A stretch of DNA of 64,000 bases from Marthasterias glacialis. Its lineage: Eukaryota; Echinodermata; Asteroidea; Forcipulatida; Asteriidae. Each line of letters opens with the position of its first letter. Positions within the stretch are counted from its first letter, which is position 1. The notes beneath the pieces were generated by a model. That model had not been told where the DNA came from. It searched no databases and saw only the letters and a list, made by a program, of their open reading frames with translations. The stretch is from the NCBI GenBank assembly GCA_911728455.2, contig OU452219.1, positions 22,999,219 to 23,063,218 of the forward strand, in the 5' to 3' direction. This document shows, one piece after another, positions 28,798 to 40,550 of the stretch. A program made the position numbers and the translations under genes.

Positions 28798-29834
28798 TCT
28801 GTTGGTAAGTCACTACGTCGTATATTGTTCTCTGCTATTTTGTGTTGAGCATATTAATTTATTATAAGCAGTAATTTTTGCTATATGCAGCTTTATTACT
28901 CTTATGGACACTGAAAGCAAGTCAATTATTATAGTAGTGTGTTTGATGAAATCACAAAAATGTACTTCCAGCGTAGCCCCGATGCCTTTCACTTTCATAT
29001 AAATACTACAGTGTCTAGGTACAGCTCAGAGGAAGAGTCCTACATAGGGCCACCTCCAGCCTATTTTTTTCAGCAAGACTGCTTTTTGTAATCACGGGTG
29101 TTTGCGCGTGACCTGTGTACGCGCATTCAGGTCTTACCCATAGCACGTTCAGTGTGTATTACAAATTTACACTAGAGTCATCCGGAAATGGCAAAGGAAA
29201 ATTTATGATTCAATCGTGCACGATCGTGGGAAAAGAACACAAAAATAGCTTCCGTTTTTGTCTTTCAAATAGCTGAACGGCAAAACGATACACGTTAAGG
29301 CAGAGCGATCAATGAATCGCTGAGTTATCTCCATAACGTCGTACAGCACCGTACACGGCGCAGATGCCATGCAGCTATTTATAATCACAGCACACGCTGA
29401 AGTGTTTCCGGAAAAAGATGGAGTGGCTATTGATCCTGTACCTACCTAATAAGCGAAGGTCTACAAAAATTATCCCAAGTGACTTCAGACAAACCACATT
29501 GTGGTCGTGTGAGGGGCTCGAAAGATCATGGCCATGATTATAGCAAGAGTTGTATTCATTTTGTCTTCTAATTCAGTGCATCAAAATATATTGGTCATTT
29601 TATTGAGATTGCCGTGTTCAATTTGGGAAATGGTAACCAATCTTTTGATGTTTAATAATAGCCTATTAACATGTTGAAATGCACTCATTATTGTATCCAT
29701 AACGTTCGTATTGTCACATTGTGTAAAAAGGATTTTTAAGAAAATTTTTATTCGAATACAACTATTATGACTGATAATTATCGAAAAAATGTATATTTTC
29801 AATCTGAACGCTCATACCAGAACCCAATCATCCA

Positions 29835-30038
29835 GGGCCCAATTTCATAGAGCTGAGTAGAGGTGAGTAAGCATGAAAAGTAGCTCAGCACAGACACAAT
29901 TATGCTTACCAGAATAAGGTTACCAGCCAAAATAGCTTGTCACATGTACACTTTGTGACTGGTATTCTGCTTATTTTTGCTCAGCAGGTAATTTTTAAGC
30001 ACTTTTTCTGCTTAAGCAGCTCTATGAAATTGAGCCCA
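29835..30038. mobile_element. MITE with 21-bp terminal inverted repeats
   Basis: Starts gggcccaatttcatagagct and ends agctctatgaaattgagccc, a near-perfect inverted pair enclosing 204 bp. The interior holds aataaggttaccagccaaaa, repeated in the degenerate copies at 14370, 35726 and 44755. Confidence 0.8.
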
Positions 30039-30095
30039 GAGAAATGTTTCTGTCCAAAATACTTTCAAAGTCGAGGAAATAAAAACAAATATATC

Positions 30096-30325
30096 CGTAA
30101 ACCACAGTTGCTTATTTTGATTGCCGCAATCAAAACAAGCCTGATATGAACGAGAACAAAATTTCCTGACAATAAACCGTCTTTTCCCGACTAAAACCGA
30201 ATTTGACGATATTTTAAAAAGGCTGGTTTTATGATGCGTTTGTTGAAAAACTAGAGAGGACGGGAATTAATTTACATTTCCCACAAAACAAGGATGTACT
30301 TTCCCTTTAATGTTTTGTTTGACGA
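30096..30325. repeat. Dispersed repeat shared with 57.70 kb
   Basis: cagttgcttattttgattgc cgcaatcaaaa is followed at a distance by ggatgtactttccctttaa. The same two blocks occur in order at 57705-57855. Confidence 0.45.
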
Positions 30326-33300
30326 TTTCATTTTTTAGTTATACATCAATGCAGGGCGAAAACATAAAGTCATATTTATTTCACAATAACGAACGAACGC
30401 TTAACAAAATCAGTTTTTACCACATTGTTCGAAATTATTTCTTGGCCCGGGAGCGCCATGCTATATTTAGGAGTTAGCAGGGAAGTGTAATAATAATATA
30501 TGTTAAACAGGAGGAGAGTGTGTGATAAAATGCAATCGTTTTGTGACCGAATTGGTCGGCTATTATACAGAACATGGTCGTTTTCATCTTGTGACCAACT
30601 GCTTTAGAAATGTGTGGGAGATGTTGTTGACGCATTTTCGACAGACACTGCAGTTGATCAACATCGTTAAACTCAGCGGTACGAACGGGTTAATATCCCC
30701 AAAGAAACATTACCATCTTATTGCCCGGCAGGATCTCCCATGGCGCTTGTAAAAATTGAATTAAAACCGTGAATTCGGACACACTCTGGGAGCACTGCCA
30801 CAAAAAAGCTCTACTGATTGAAATTTAAATTTAATGTACCAGAAACGGAGAAGTTAAATTTGCGCAATGAATAATTATGAAATGATTGTGTTTATATAAC
30901 GTGTGTGAACATAGGTTGACGCACCATTTTATGTTGTGAACACCTCGTTATAAGGCAATGGAGAAACATTTATACATTTTGTTTGTGGTGGAATCAGAAT
31001 GAACCTGATCAAAATGCAAATTTGCTCTTATTTTGCAATGTGTTGTCTGATATTAGTCAATTTTTGTTTTCCTACTGGTTTATTTGTGGTTTTAATGATG
31101 TCGTCGTCGTGGTATTGTTTTTAATCCAAATCCCATGCAAAATGTTTAACTGTGTCGCATTAATGGACAAAAAAAAAGAGCATCACATCACACTTTAACA
31201 GCCATTAAATGAAGCTACTGAGATGTTGAGAACCATGAACTAGGCCTAAGCGTTCATTTTCATTATGGAATAAATTAAAAAAAAAAAAGAGGTCAAGTTT
31301 CTGCTCAAAATGTAAAGCCATACGTCTAACAGTGTCACAATGCATGACTTCCACAACAACACGGTAAAACACTGATGGTAAATGCATACATTTTGTGACA
31401 ATTGAAGAGTATTATATCAGGATGAAGTTCTTAACATGGTCATGGCGGCATAACTCTAGTTATGACAGCCTGCGGTGTCAATCAGCGTGTCCGGCGCTTC
31501 AAATTATCAGTCGAAACCAGGAATCGGCTCCACATTGCTCCAGGTAACACAAATTGACGCTCTTCAATTCTACCTAATTATGCGCAAAACAGGTCCATTC
31601 ACACGTGTTAAATAGTTCCAATATTATGTGCACTCAAAATGGAGCTCCATTTTGAAGAGAACGATTCTCGCCGAGCCAGCAGTTTTAGCCACGTCGGGGT
31701 TTGAAGCTACATAAATTAATCACCACATTCATTGGTATACACTTTACTGTATCTCATTAAATCATTTTCAAAGCGAATGGTTTCAAAAGGCCCTTTATTC
31801 TAAAATGTTGTGCCCAGTGTCGACAGCAACGAAGTATTTTTGAAATGGCGGGGACCTGCAGGTATATAGGGCTCCGTGTTTCAGCTTGGTTACAACCGTC
31901 ACCCAATCTAAGATTTGCTGGGGCTCGTGTTACTTCCAAATGAAATTGTCTAGAGCAAAATATTGTCCATGTGGAGCAATTCAATCAAGGTGGTCAATAT
32001 TGCAAATTACCAGTGGGCATGTTGCCCTCCCATTTCTCTGAATGCGTCAACGTCTACCACTGAACTTTCAGTGTTTATTTTAGAGTTATATCCGGTATTT
32101 TTTTTTTTTTTTTTTTTTTAATTTAAAACAAACGGGTCGAAAACGGTAATTAAAAATCGCGGTTTCAATGTGGTACCAATGCATTTACGCTTTCATTTCC
32201 TACGAGTTATACTTATTTTTTTGCGGGTTGACACATTGGTAGATGCAGTTTAGACAATAATGAAACAATACTTGAAACAACGTGATTTCAACTGTACTTG
32301 TGGTAACCACTGAACCAACTGAATGGCTACTTATTCCGTTGTTGCCCCTTAAAACGTATAATACGCCATTATCGTGCTTTTAAACAGGCATAATGGAGTA
32401 CAGTGAGATATGGCATTGGTGTCGACGAAATATTTGCCTGTGTAATGCAAACGATAACCATCATAAAATGGGCGTTGTGACCGATTGTTAAAGCCATTAC
32501 AAATTTGTTAACTGGCAATAACGATAAGTGGTACATTCGCAACAACAACGACCCAGGGTAAATTTGTATGACAGAGGTTGACCGCTAACGAGTTGGCGAA
32601 ACAGCCAAGTTACAACTCTTAAGTAGACTTTGATATTTATAGAACTACTGTAACTATACCGGTACAGCACCAACAACAAACTAAGTTTGTATATCAAATA
32701 CATTCAATAGGCATGTACGAGAGTGAGTACGGTAGCCAGTCTGACCTGGTTTGAATTATGCCTCAGACATGACTCTAAGATCTAAGAGGACTACTCCAAA
32801 AATCAAGCTCAATCAAAATGCTCTTTTTGAATTATCTCGCATGAAAACATTTTTCTACAATATTGGTTTCAGATAACACGCTTTGAAGCGTTATTTTAAG
32901 TACGTCAGGGGTTGGCTAGACTACAGCAGAAACACAAAATAATGAAGCTAATAAATGGCATTGACCTTCGATGATCAGTAAATAAATGATGGGATGTGCA
33001 TTGTCCCCGGGCTTGGCAAGACTGAAAAACCATCGGTCCATTTTAAGCACTAGTATACCCCCGCTTCATCCAGTCGGTTTCCGCTCATCCATTACACTTA
33101 AAGCAGGCACAGCGACATGTGTCACAATACACCTGCACTATTATTAAAGACAAGTCGTGGTCTTATGGAGAGTTTGCTTAAGCTTCCATGGAGGAGATGA
33201 GCCCACCATAAAGCCTAATTAATGTTTTGCTTCTAAGTGTTTACCAAATGGTTGTCACCTAAATTCATTAGTCATAGTTGATTTATTTCAAGTGTGAAGC

Positions 33301-33348
33301 TGTCGACACCTTATAATGTTTCAATAAAGTAAAGATTCAGCAACTCAC
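30326..33348. other. No gene seen; possible intron of the 33.35-kb gene
   Basis: Immediately downstream of the donor at 33348, so transcribed if that exon is real. No next exon could be identified. Confidence 0.4.
32099..32119 (+). repeat. Poly-T run
   Basis: About 21 consecutive T; may mark the end of an old retroposed sequence on the minus strand. Confidence 0.85.
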
Positions 33349-33522
33349 CTTCTGCAGGCATTCCATCTTGTCAAATAAACCTGGGACGTGGGGCTTTGGG
33401 GCGCTCTGGTGTTGGGCAGACCACTGGGGGCTTTCAATGGGTGAGCTGGGAGGATAGACAGCGGTACGGTAGGTAGACGGGCGGGTACGAAAACCATTGA
33501 TGAAGAGATCCCCACCTTGCAT
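33349..33522 (-). CDS. Likely first coding exon of an unrecognised gene (58 codons)
   Basis: Reads from ATG (33522) MQGGDLFINGFRTRPSTYRT, then a Pro/Ser/Gln-rich stretch to GLFDKMECLQK and a strong donor AAG/GTGAGT (33348). Stop codons TGA and TAA stand just before the ATG in the same region. A good acceptor (ttttgttcctgcag) about 20 nt further upstream suggests the exon starts in 5' UTR near 33541. Composition is GC-richer than its surroundings and coding-like. No domain is visible and I do not recognise the family. The rest of the gene would lie to the left; I could not find a convincing next exon. Confidence 0.45.
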
Positions 33523-33541
33523 TACTCAACGCACTACGGCG

Positions 33542-35036
33542 CACTCTGCAGGAACAAAACCATTAAGTGCATCTCCATTATCTTTAAGTGCAATCGGAGG
33601 GAAACCTCCCGCATGTTTAGGAGTAGAGCTCTCTTTAAACAGGGGGAAAAAAATGTCCGTGCCGTCTGAGATGGTTTAATCACTCAACAAATATCTTAAA
33701 GGTGACACGTGTGGACGATGTTTAAAGCATCACAATGATGTGCAGTACAGTCTGCCTGACATTAAATCAATTCAATGTCTTCGCCAGGCTAGCGGTGGAG
33801 GGCATGCAATTCTAACGTTCCCAAAACCAATGTGGCATGTGCCATGCTGTAGTGATGCCAAGTTGCAGAAAGTAAATACCAGGTGACGTTATTTGTAAAA
33901 TCCCAGTCCTTTTTCTTAAATTGTTCTTGAGATCACCTTGGAATGCACATGTGTATTGAACGGCATAGAACTCACACCAGTATCTCTGTTAAAGCCGTGG
34001 TTATGTTGCCAGCACACCGTCAGAATGGAGGGGGAAAATTACAAAACTCCGTCCCGAACAAGCATCCTGTTCCTGTTATGCTTTTTGAAAGTGCCCTATT
34101 CCTCATTCAATAATATTAAGATACGGGGGAGGCAAGATTGCTTTATTTGCATAAGGGAAATGGTGAGATGCGACTGGCGGTTTCCCCCAAGCTTCCCAAA
34201 GCACGAGAGCTCCGTTCCGTCTTGACCGTAAACTCCTCAATCAACGAGGGAAGGTGTTTTCGGGAGCATCTATGCGGTAACACAACGGATGACTGGCGGT
34301 CTAGAAAAACATCAGCGCCAGTCAGAGAGCAAACCACAGTTAGGCTCGTTGGCAAGAGAGAGCACGGTCACGGTGGCTTCTAATTAGCATTACCAGCACG
34401 TTCGGTTCACATATGTGTGGCTCCAGGTTTAACAAGAGAAATCCTCTAGAAACATAGTTTACGTCGGTGTGCGTCTTCCCCCAGTATCTTGCTTGAATCT
34501 CTTGGCATCTTTCAACGCATATGTTGGAGCCACGCCTACTCACGCACGCTAATAACAACCAAATACGAACACAACATAAAACCGTGGTCATGGGTTTGTT
34601 ACGGCTTCTGTAGTCAGAGAATGGACAAATTGTTCAAATAAACACAGCCGGTGTAATTAATTCACATTGCATATATTCTATTACCCGCATCTGATACACC
34701 CACGTCATTTGAAAAGTGATGACGAAGCAGTCATAAATCCTCATCATTAACATATTCAGTCAGCGTCACCAAGGCGACTGGTAAATACAATCGGGCCGAT
34801 ACATGTACAATAATCGTTGCAATAATGGGAAATGAGTGTTAAGCACTGTCCTGAGTGCAGACCCAATTTACCTAACGTCATCGTCACAATAATCTTAGTC
34901 AGTCAATGTCCCTCTGTTGTATACAGTGTACAGCGAAATTTAGGTCACACGCTTGACTGCCAAAACGTGACACAAACGCCGCGCGTGACATGCGTGCAAG
35001 GGGTCAATACTCAATACTTTCAAGAGTCCTGCAGGA
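33542..35036. other. No gene seen
   Basis: Would hold the promoter of the 33.35-kb exon's gene. Overlapping frames on both strands at 33.9-34.6 kb have no recognisable domain. Confidence 0.4.
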
Positions 35037-35113
35037 AAAAAACCCACATGCATATTACTTGGGTGGGATTGGAACCCACGACCTTTTCCGTTCTAGGGCA
35101 GATGTCGTCTTTA
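35037..35113 (-). mobile_element. tRNA-like SINE fragment
   Basis: On the minus strand a B box-like ggtcgtgggttccaatccca is followed by cccaagtaatatgcatgtgg and a T-run. This is the 3' half of a tRNA-related head plus the start of the body; the A-box half is eroded. Confidence 0.5.
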
Positions 35114-35257
35114 GAAGTATTTTAGCAGTAAAGATGAACATTACTTTGGTAACATTGATGTTTGAAACTACATCCTTACTTTAAAAGAATCCAGGTAGAT
35201 GTTTAAAAGCAATTAAATTTAAAGCAAGCGTCATGCCACAATTAGCCCCAAACAAAA

Positions 35258-35333
35258 AGGCGCGATGTTCCCTCATTCTGCCCACTGGCAGCGCGCATGC
35301 GTAATGTGCAATTTACATATTTCATGGGAAGGG
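35258..35333. repeat. Shorter copy of the 13.6-kb repeat
   Basis: aaaaggcgcgatgttccctc attctgcc, then gcgcatgcg and tttcatgggaagggtatat. It lacks the internal segment present at 13.6 kb. Confidence 0.5.
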
Positions 35334-35660
35334 TATATCATTAGTTTGAGCATTAAAAACCATTTCCCAGAACTGTTGATGCAATGTGCATGATGTTGTG
35401 GTTGCTATATCAAATTGTTGTTACACCAATTTTTAAAACGTATACATTGTTATAACTCGTTCAAACTTGTGACCATTCCTGATGTTACTTACTTTCACAG
35501 TGTTTCAAAGTTCCCTGAAAAATTCACTTCAACACGGAACGCTTTCTTGGACTGCCTGTGAACCTAATTCTAGTCATGATCGTCTCGAACCATACCTATA
35601 GCAATAGAATTGGATACGTACAATAAATAGATACCAGATGACTGAGACATTTTAAACACG

Positions 35661-35727
35661 TGTGGACTGGCAATTAGGTCACTAGCGCACGACGTGTATG
35701 CACCCTGACGGATTGTGAGTGACCAGG
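35661..35727. repeat. Single-arm copy of the 57.3-kb foldback element
   Basis: tgtggactggcaattaggtc actagcgcac ... gtgagtgaccag matches the reverse complement of the right arm at 57.37-57.44 kb, nearly base for base. Confidence 0.65.
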
Positions 35728-35919
35728 GCCCCTTTCAAAGAACTACAAGCATAAACTAAGCACAAATAGAAGGTAAGCACAGCAAAATAAAGATTACAGG
35801 AATAAGGTTACCAGCCAAAATACCGTCCAACATTTCTCATTCGTGATTGGTATCCTGCTTTTGTTTAGCCGAAAATTTGAGTAGCAGTAATAGAACAAGT
35901 AGCTCTATGAAAAACAGTG
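35726..35919. mobile_element. Degenerate copy of the 29.8-kb MITE
   Basis: gggcccctttcaaagaacta at one end, aataaggttaccagccaaaa inside and tagctctatgaaa at the other end. Abuts a half-copy of a foldback element. Confidence 0.65.
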
Positions 35920-36444
35920 TCAAATATAACATAAAATAATATAAATGTGTTTAATGCAACAATTAATTTAGAGCAACAAATCAAGTTTATATTTTCTAAT
36001 ACTATTGAAACCCACCTGACAGTGTTTTAGCCAACCAGGATAGAAAACCAGCAAGAAGTGTGTTATGAATAAAGGTATTTCGTATGGTGACCTTCTCTTC
36101 CACCATTTTGGAATGTTACAAATACTTGCAAAAATAAATATTTAAAATTGAAGGCATTCTTGGAACGGTATCCCATCTTATTGTTTTTCAATGCTAATAA
36201 GTACGCATCCTAATCAGGACAACCGTTCCGGGGTACCACGCAGTAGAGGGCGCTGTATATATAAAACAGAACGCAACTTCAGGATCGTTGGATCCCAAAG
36301 ATGGGCTATATTTAATCAATATAGTCTTCTCAATAACTTGAACCCTTAACCCCAACATGTAGTACTATTTCTTCCCAAATAAATACTCAAAGGCCTATGT
36401 ATAGAAGACACAAAGGGCAACACAATACCACTGTCACTTTTTCA

Positions 36445-36450
36445 TTTATT
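36445..36450 (-). terminator. Candidate polyadenylation signal of the homeodomain gene
   Basis: AATAAA on the minus strand 250 nt past the stop codon, the first perfect hexamer downstream that I see. Confidence 0.35.
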
Positions 36451-36700
36451 GAGCCGGAAATTATGCAAAATCATTATATGTACATGTATGTGTACGTACT
36501 TAGTACTCTTTTAATTTAGAATCCGATCACTAAAGAAAATCGTATTTAGGTAAATTAAACTTCCAATTAACGTATTGTCGTTAAGAATTATTTACAAAAA
36601 TTGTACAAGTGTTCGCACTAAATATCCTTAATGAAAATTTCAAATCACTTAAGAAAATTTAAAATTAAAATAGAATTTAGAAAAAAATTACAATCGCACT

Positions 36701-36841
36701 TCAGTGTCTTCTGCAATGTCCGCTGGTATATATCTTGAGTGTACGGCGACGAATGCTGGTGCGCGAGTAGACTGGACCGGAGAAACAGAAACCGAACTTC
36801 ATCCTGAGCCTGCAGGATCGTCTCTGCTTTGCAAACCACCT
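36701..36841 (-). CDS. Homeodomain gene exon 3 (recognition helix)
   Basis: Acceptor gtcttttcag is followed by RWFAKQRRSCRLRMKFGF and an Arg-rich tail ending GHCRRH, TGA (36703-36701). An intron between the second and third helices next to Trp-48 is a common homeobox intron position. A candidate AATAAA lies at 36450-36445. Confidence 0.7.
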   Translation of the reverse strand, partial: RWFAKQRRSCRLRMKFGFCFSGPVYSRTSIRRRTLKIYTSGHCRRH

Positions 36842-37701
36842 CTGAAAAGACAAAAAGACAACAAATAAATATCAACATTGGAAGAGCTGAATTTTGCGCC
36901 AGATTTAAGAACAATGTGTACAAGAAAGTATTTGCTAAGCCCATTGTTCCCAAGTCTTACCGAAATAGTTGACACTGTAAGATGTGTCTGCTGGGCCAAG
37001 TCTCGAAGTTTCCCGATGTCTGGCTGCCTACGATCTGCTGCGAATGCCTCCAGGAGCGTCACCGTCTGCCAAGCTGCCAGGTCCACTTGGTGGTGTGGAA
37101 CAGCGAGGTCTTGCAGGTGGGAGATGGTGATCGGTGCACTGAAGCTCCCCATCTGGACAGGGGATTGAGTGACCATCAACCCCGGGAAGGGCGCGGATGA
37201 TGGCACGTCGGGCTCCGCTGCGTCATGACGAGGCTCAGAGGGGTTGACTGGTGACATCGGAGGAAGAAGGATGGCTGCTGGTTGAACCTCTGTGACTATG
37301 TCTGTAAATAAAACAAAAAAGCAAACAAATTAATTTAAACATTTATAAAGGCGACATAATAGCCTGATATACCAGTTTTAAATGTTACTCATTTCTAAAT
37401 ATTACTTGTGTCTAAATATTAACAGAGTCTTACATAGTAATCTCATGCAAGGTATAGGTAAGAAAAATAGAGGAAAATATTCGCTTGACTATAATTTTGA
37501 CTTACCTAAAGCAAAGGTCCCATCAATGTCTACGTGTTGCTGCTTCGCTGGGGTGTAACCACTGTAGTTACAAGCGCTGCCACTGCCTGAAGTATCTAAC
37601 CCACCTGACGGCAACGAAGCCACTTCCTCGGCAAACGACTGCCGGCTGAACCAGACCAACTCTCTGGAGAGACTCAGTGCAGTGGCTATCCGGATATCCA
37701 T
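36701..37701 (-). CDS. Divergent PRD-like homeodomain protein, three exons, 225 residues
   Basis: Exons 37701-37506, 37301-36961 and 36841-36701 (196+341+141 nt) join in phase through GT..AG introns of 204 and 119 nt. The N-terminal half is Pro/Ser/Ala-rich and looks disordered. Residues about 134-193 resemble a homeodomain: helix 1 WQTVTLLEAF, then QPDIGKLRDLAQQTHLTVST, then helix 3 ISRWFAKQRRSCRLRMK. Conserved Leu-16, Phe-20, Trp-48 and Phe-49 equivalents are present and PDI..LAQ.T.LT recalls PRD-class members, but the invariant Asn-51 is Lys and there is one extra residue between Phe-20 and Trp-48. The basic N-terminal arm is missing. The 32 residues after the domain are Arg-rich. I cannot name an orthologue. 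A DNA-binding role is inferred from the fold only. The start ATG has purine -3 and G +4. Confidence 0.75.
36961..37301 (-). CDS. Homeodomain gene exon 2 (helices 1 and 2)
   Basis: Acceptor tttatttacag, completes Asp-66, reads IVTEVQPAAILLPPMSPVNP and continues to TVSTIS in phase 0; donor GTAAGA. Clearly higher GC than the flanking DNA, consistent with coding sequence. Confidence 0.72.
37506..37701 (-). CDS. Homeodomain gene exon 1
   Basis: 65 codons from MDIRIATALSLSRELVWFSR to DIDGTFAL, then one base of the next codon; donor GTAAGT. Ser/Gly-rich with no recognisable domain. The exon has a decayed relative at 40359-40550. The frame is open upstream to 37764 but contains no earlier ATG. TATA-like stretches lie at about 37804-37813 (TTAAATA on the gene strand) and 37911-37917 (TATAAG). 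Confidence 0.65.
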
Positions 37702-37920
37702 TACTAAGACTTGATTCAGATACGGTTTAAGAAGTATTTGGGAGAAGCGATGTTGATCTTGCAAGAGCAGCAGAATGGAATGATTAAATCACTGCAACAC
37801 CCGTCGTATTTAAGGACAATTTAGGAGAATGGTTACATTCGGTGTTTTTGCACTACGCTTGACGAATCTTATTCACGAAGTGAGTCAAACGAACCGGCCG
37901 TGAGTGACGCGCTTATAGTG

Positions 37921-38050
37921 CGGGTGGGTCGGTTACTCAAAGAGACACCAAACTGATCCAGGATCAATCAGCAAGCCGCCCATTCATAACTGGACTTGCA
38001 CCCCGGTCAAGCCAAATCTGGACTCATTCTATAGTTTGATTGAATTCAGA
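37921..38050 (+). repeat. Local repeat copy R1, upstream of homeodomain gene
   Basis: Shares with R2 and R3 a block gggt(g/t)ggt..., then ccgcccatncataact, then ccggtcaagc. R1 lies 220 nt upstream of the intact gene's start codon. Confidence 0.6.
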
Positions 38051-39980
38051 ACAGCACAATGTACTATCATATACAACTGAAAAGAGTTCTACTCAATTGT
38101 CAGAAAAGAAGCTTTATGCATTTAGTCATAGCTTGGCAGACTTGCTTTACCTTTTGACTCTTATTAGCCTCTTCCCAAGGTACTCGACAAGTTTTAAGAG
38201 GGACTCCAAGGTCAGTTTAAGTTTTATGACTCACTGTCTAATAGATAGAGTCTTTATGAAAGTGGACAAAACTTACAAGTCTCTACCATCATGTTAACAT
38301 GGAGTAAAGTGTCGTTTTATTTGATACTCTTAGATCGAAATTTGACGTCATTGGATATCAACAACAAATCGGTCTGTATACACGTTCCAAAGAGGAATTT
38401 GTGCGTCGGTCAAATAGTAAAAATTCAATGTCGTATCATGATTGAAAATGTCATCGAAATTCAGGAACGAACTAAAAAATTGCCCGTACACAGCCCTCTT
38501 ATATTTGAAATGTAACGTCGTTGGCTATTTTTTTTAGTTGAAAACATTTGCACTGGAGGGGGATCAAATACATTTTACACCGTTTTAAAAGGAGGGTTGC
38601 GAGGTTAGTATTATTTACACTTTCATAAGGACTCTATCTATTGAAAAATGAGTGCATAGCAGAACTGAATTGGACCTCAGAGCCCCTCTTTCTGAAAGTC
38701 CAAACTATGATACCTTTATAATTATCAACAATGGAAGAAAAGATACATTTTCGCTAGTGGGACAAAATCATATGTCAAAGGACGCGTGAACCACACTAAA
38801 TAAGATCCCCATATTATCCAATGCTCAATTTTAACCGTTTAAATGCCTCCCAGCCTCTTAAAATCAAACCAAATTTATTTGCCGACGACTAAACTTCTTT
38901 TTTTCTTTTAAACTTTTGACGGGATAGCCGTTGAACTTTTGAGCTATGCCCATAAAAAATGAAGACACCATGAACGAGAACTGGTTAGACTCCATGGGAA
39001 AGTGCCTATACACTTGTGAACGAAAAGGGCAATTTTTTGGGTAGTGTACCCGAAATACCCAGGAGTGAAATTCAAAAACGCCCAGGGTACAATATTTGAC
39101 CCGATTCTTCAACAACCCTAAAAGCCATGACCGTCAAATCTCTGCACCCTACAGATATTTCTTTGGCGACTCGCAGCAGCAAGTTTTTGCAACCACTGGT
39201 TGACATAAAGTACGAGCGGACTTCACTGCAAAAAGTGGAATAATCTATAACCTTTTTCAAGTTTTATTAAATTTAAAAAAAAAACACGTCACCCCTTGTG
39301 TTCTCGATTATTTAATGTCAAATTATACTTGCAAGTTCCTTGCTTAGTTATTTCTTTAACTCGTTTATACAACTATTTGGGGTCTCCACCCAAAAAGCTG
39401 GCTTTTAGGAGACCATGAGTCAATGGTCGTCACCTCAAACAAATCCCAAGTACTTATATTTTTCACATCAGCGGTTTTAAATGTTTTATTAATGGCAAAT
39501 TAATTGTGTGCCAATTTAGTTTGTGCTACTCACCGGCTGCCCATACAAAATGGCGGTTAATGTTTGTAAACAAAAGAAATGTCTGTCTGTCCCTCGATGT
39601 TTGTTCGTTGCATTCGTTCACCTAAAAGTACTTTCCTAAATCTTTCTGTAAAGGTAGAGGGGCCTACATTTCTTACAACCATTCTTATGACAACAAAGGC
39701 TGCTTTATCTAAGATAATGAATGAAATAATTCATTTTTTAAAGCGCTCTACAGGACTGTGTGTTCAACAAGTGTTTTTGTTTGGTTTGTTTTTTGCATAA
39801 GTATAAGTATTCAATCACAAATTAAGGAAACACCAATTACAATTTTGTTTTGTACCACACCGATGTATGACGTTCTCACACGGGATGTAAAAACTACACC
39901 AGTCAATAATGCGGTGTTTCTCATGTCTAGATTTCAATGACTTTAAAAACTCACACCTGGGCACTACCCCGCGACTATGC

Positions 39981-40200
39981 GGCGGGTTGGTCTCAAAAGG
40001 CACAAACCTGCGAAGAACGCAGTCGGCGAACCGCCCATCCATAACTCACCCTAGACCCGGTCAAGCTAAACATAGCTGGATTTCTATAGGCCTACTTAGC
40101 TAGCGTTCGGGACAGTGGAGCCTATTCAATGAAGAATTAATTAAGTTACAATAGGAGATAATTTGAATCTAATTCTTGGATGAAGATGTTTGATGCAATG
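39981..40200 (+). repeat. Local repeat copy R2
   Basis: Contains aaccgcccatccataactca and ccctagacccggtcaagct. It matches R3 for about 200 nt through the 3' part ending in tggatgaagatgtttgat. Same orientation as R1 and R3. Confidence 0.65.
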
Positions 40201-40358
40201 TTTTCTTTCTTCAGTCATGTCAGTAGTTGCCTATGTCTTAACTAAGTAGCAATTTGTTAACATTTAATAATGTTGACGGTACTACAAAAATTAATTTTAT
40301 TGAGTGATGACGATGTCTGAAAAAGTGAACAAGTTAAATATATGTACTCATCAAATAC

Positions 40359-40550
40359 CTTTATGCAGCACAGATCCATCTCAGTGAATTAAATCACTAA
40401 ACACACCGGCATCGATCTGTCTCGGCTGTGAGTTCAACTGCTCGGGGGAAACGACGGGGTTGTAACCGGTGGGGTTCGACATTCGGGCCCGGTGGTACTG
40501 AAGTATTGCTCTATGGTTGGGTTGACCATGGTGGAACCAAACATACAGAC
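40359..40550 (-). pseudogene. Decayed copy of homeodomain gene exon 1
   Basis: On the minus strand this stretch aligns with exon 1 of the homeodomain gene: GTTTGGTTCCACC against GTCTGGTTCAGCC, AATACTTCAG against GATACTTCAG, then CACCGGTTACAACCCC against CAGTGGTTACACCCC (NPTGYNP versus NYSGYTP). It ends in a potential phase-1 donor AAAG/GTATTT after DGSVLHK, the same place and phase as DGTFAL/GTAAGT in the intact gene. An in-frame TGA (40383-40381) directly precedes DGSVLHK and the two sequences are out of frame with each other in the middle. I see no matching exon 2 or 3 to the left. Most likely a relict of a local duplication; a diverged functional exon is less likely. Confidence 0.4.

Noticed and set aside
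34138..34591. Overlapping frames on both strands near 34.3 kb
   Set aside because: Both strands open equally and neither has recognisable composition or splice sites.
36878..37200. Plus-strand frames opposite homeobox exon 2
   Set aside because: Shadows of the GC-richer minus-strand coding exon; the minus-strand frame keeps phase across splice sites.
39160..39200. Minus-strand cagTGGTTGCAAAAACTTGC resembling the homeobox exon 3 start
   Set aside because: The match is limited to a few bases around TGGTT.GCAAA and is lost at once afterwards.
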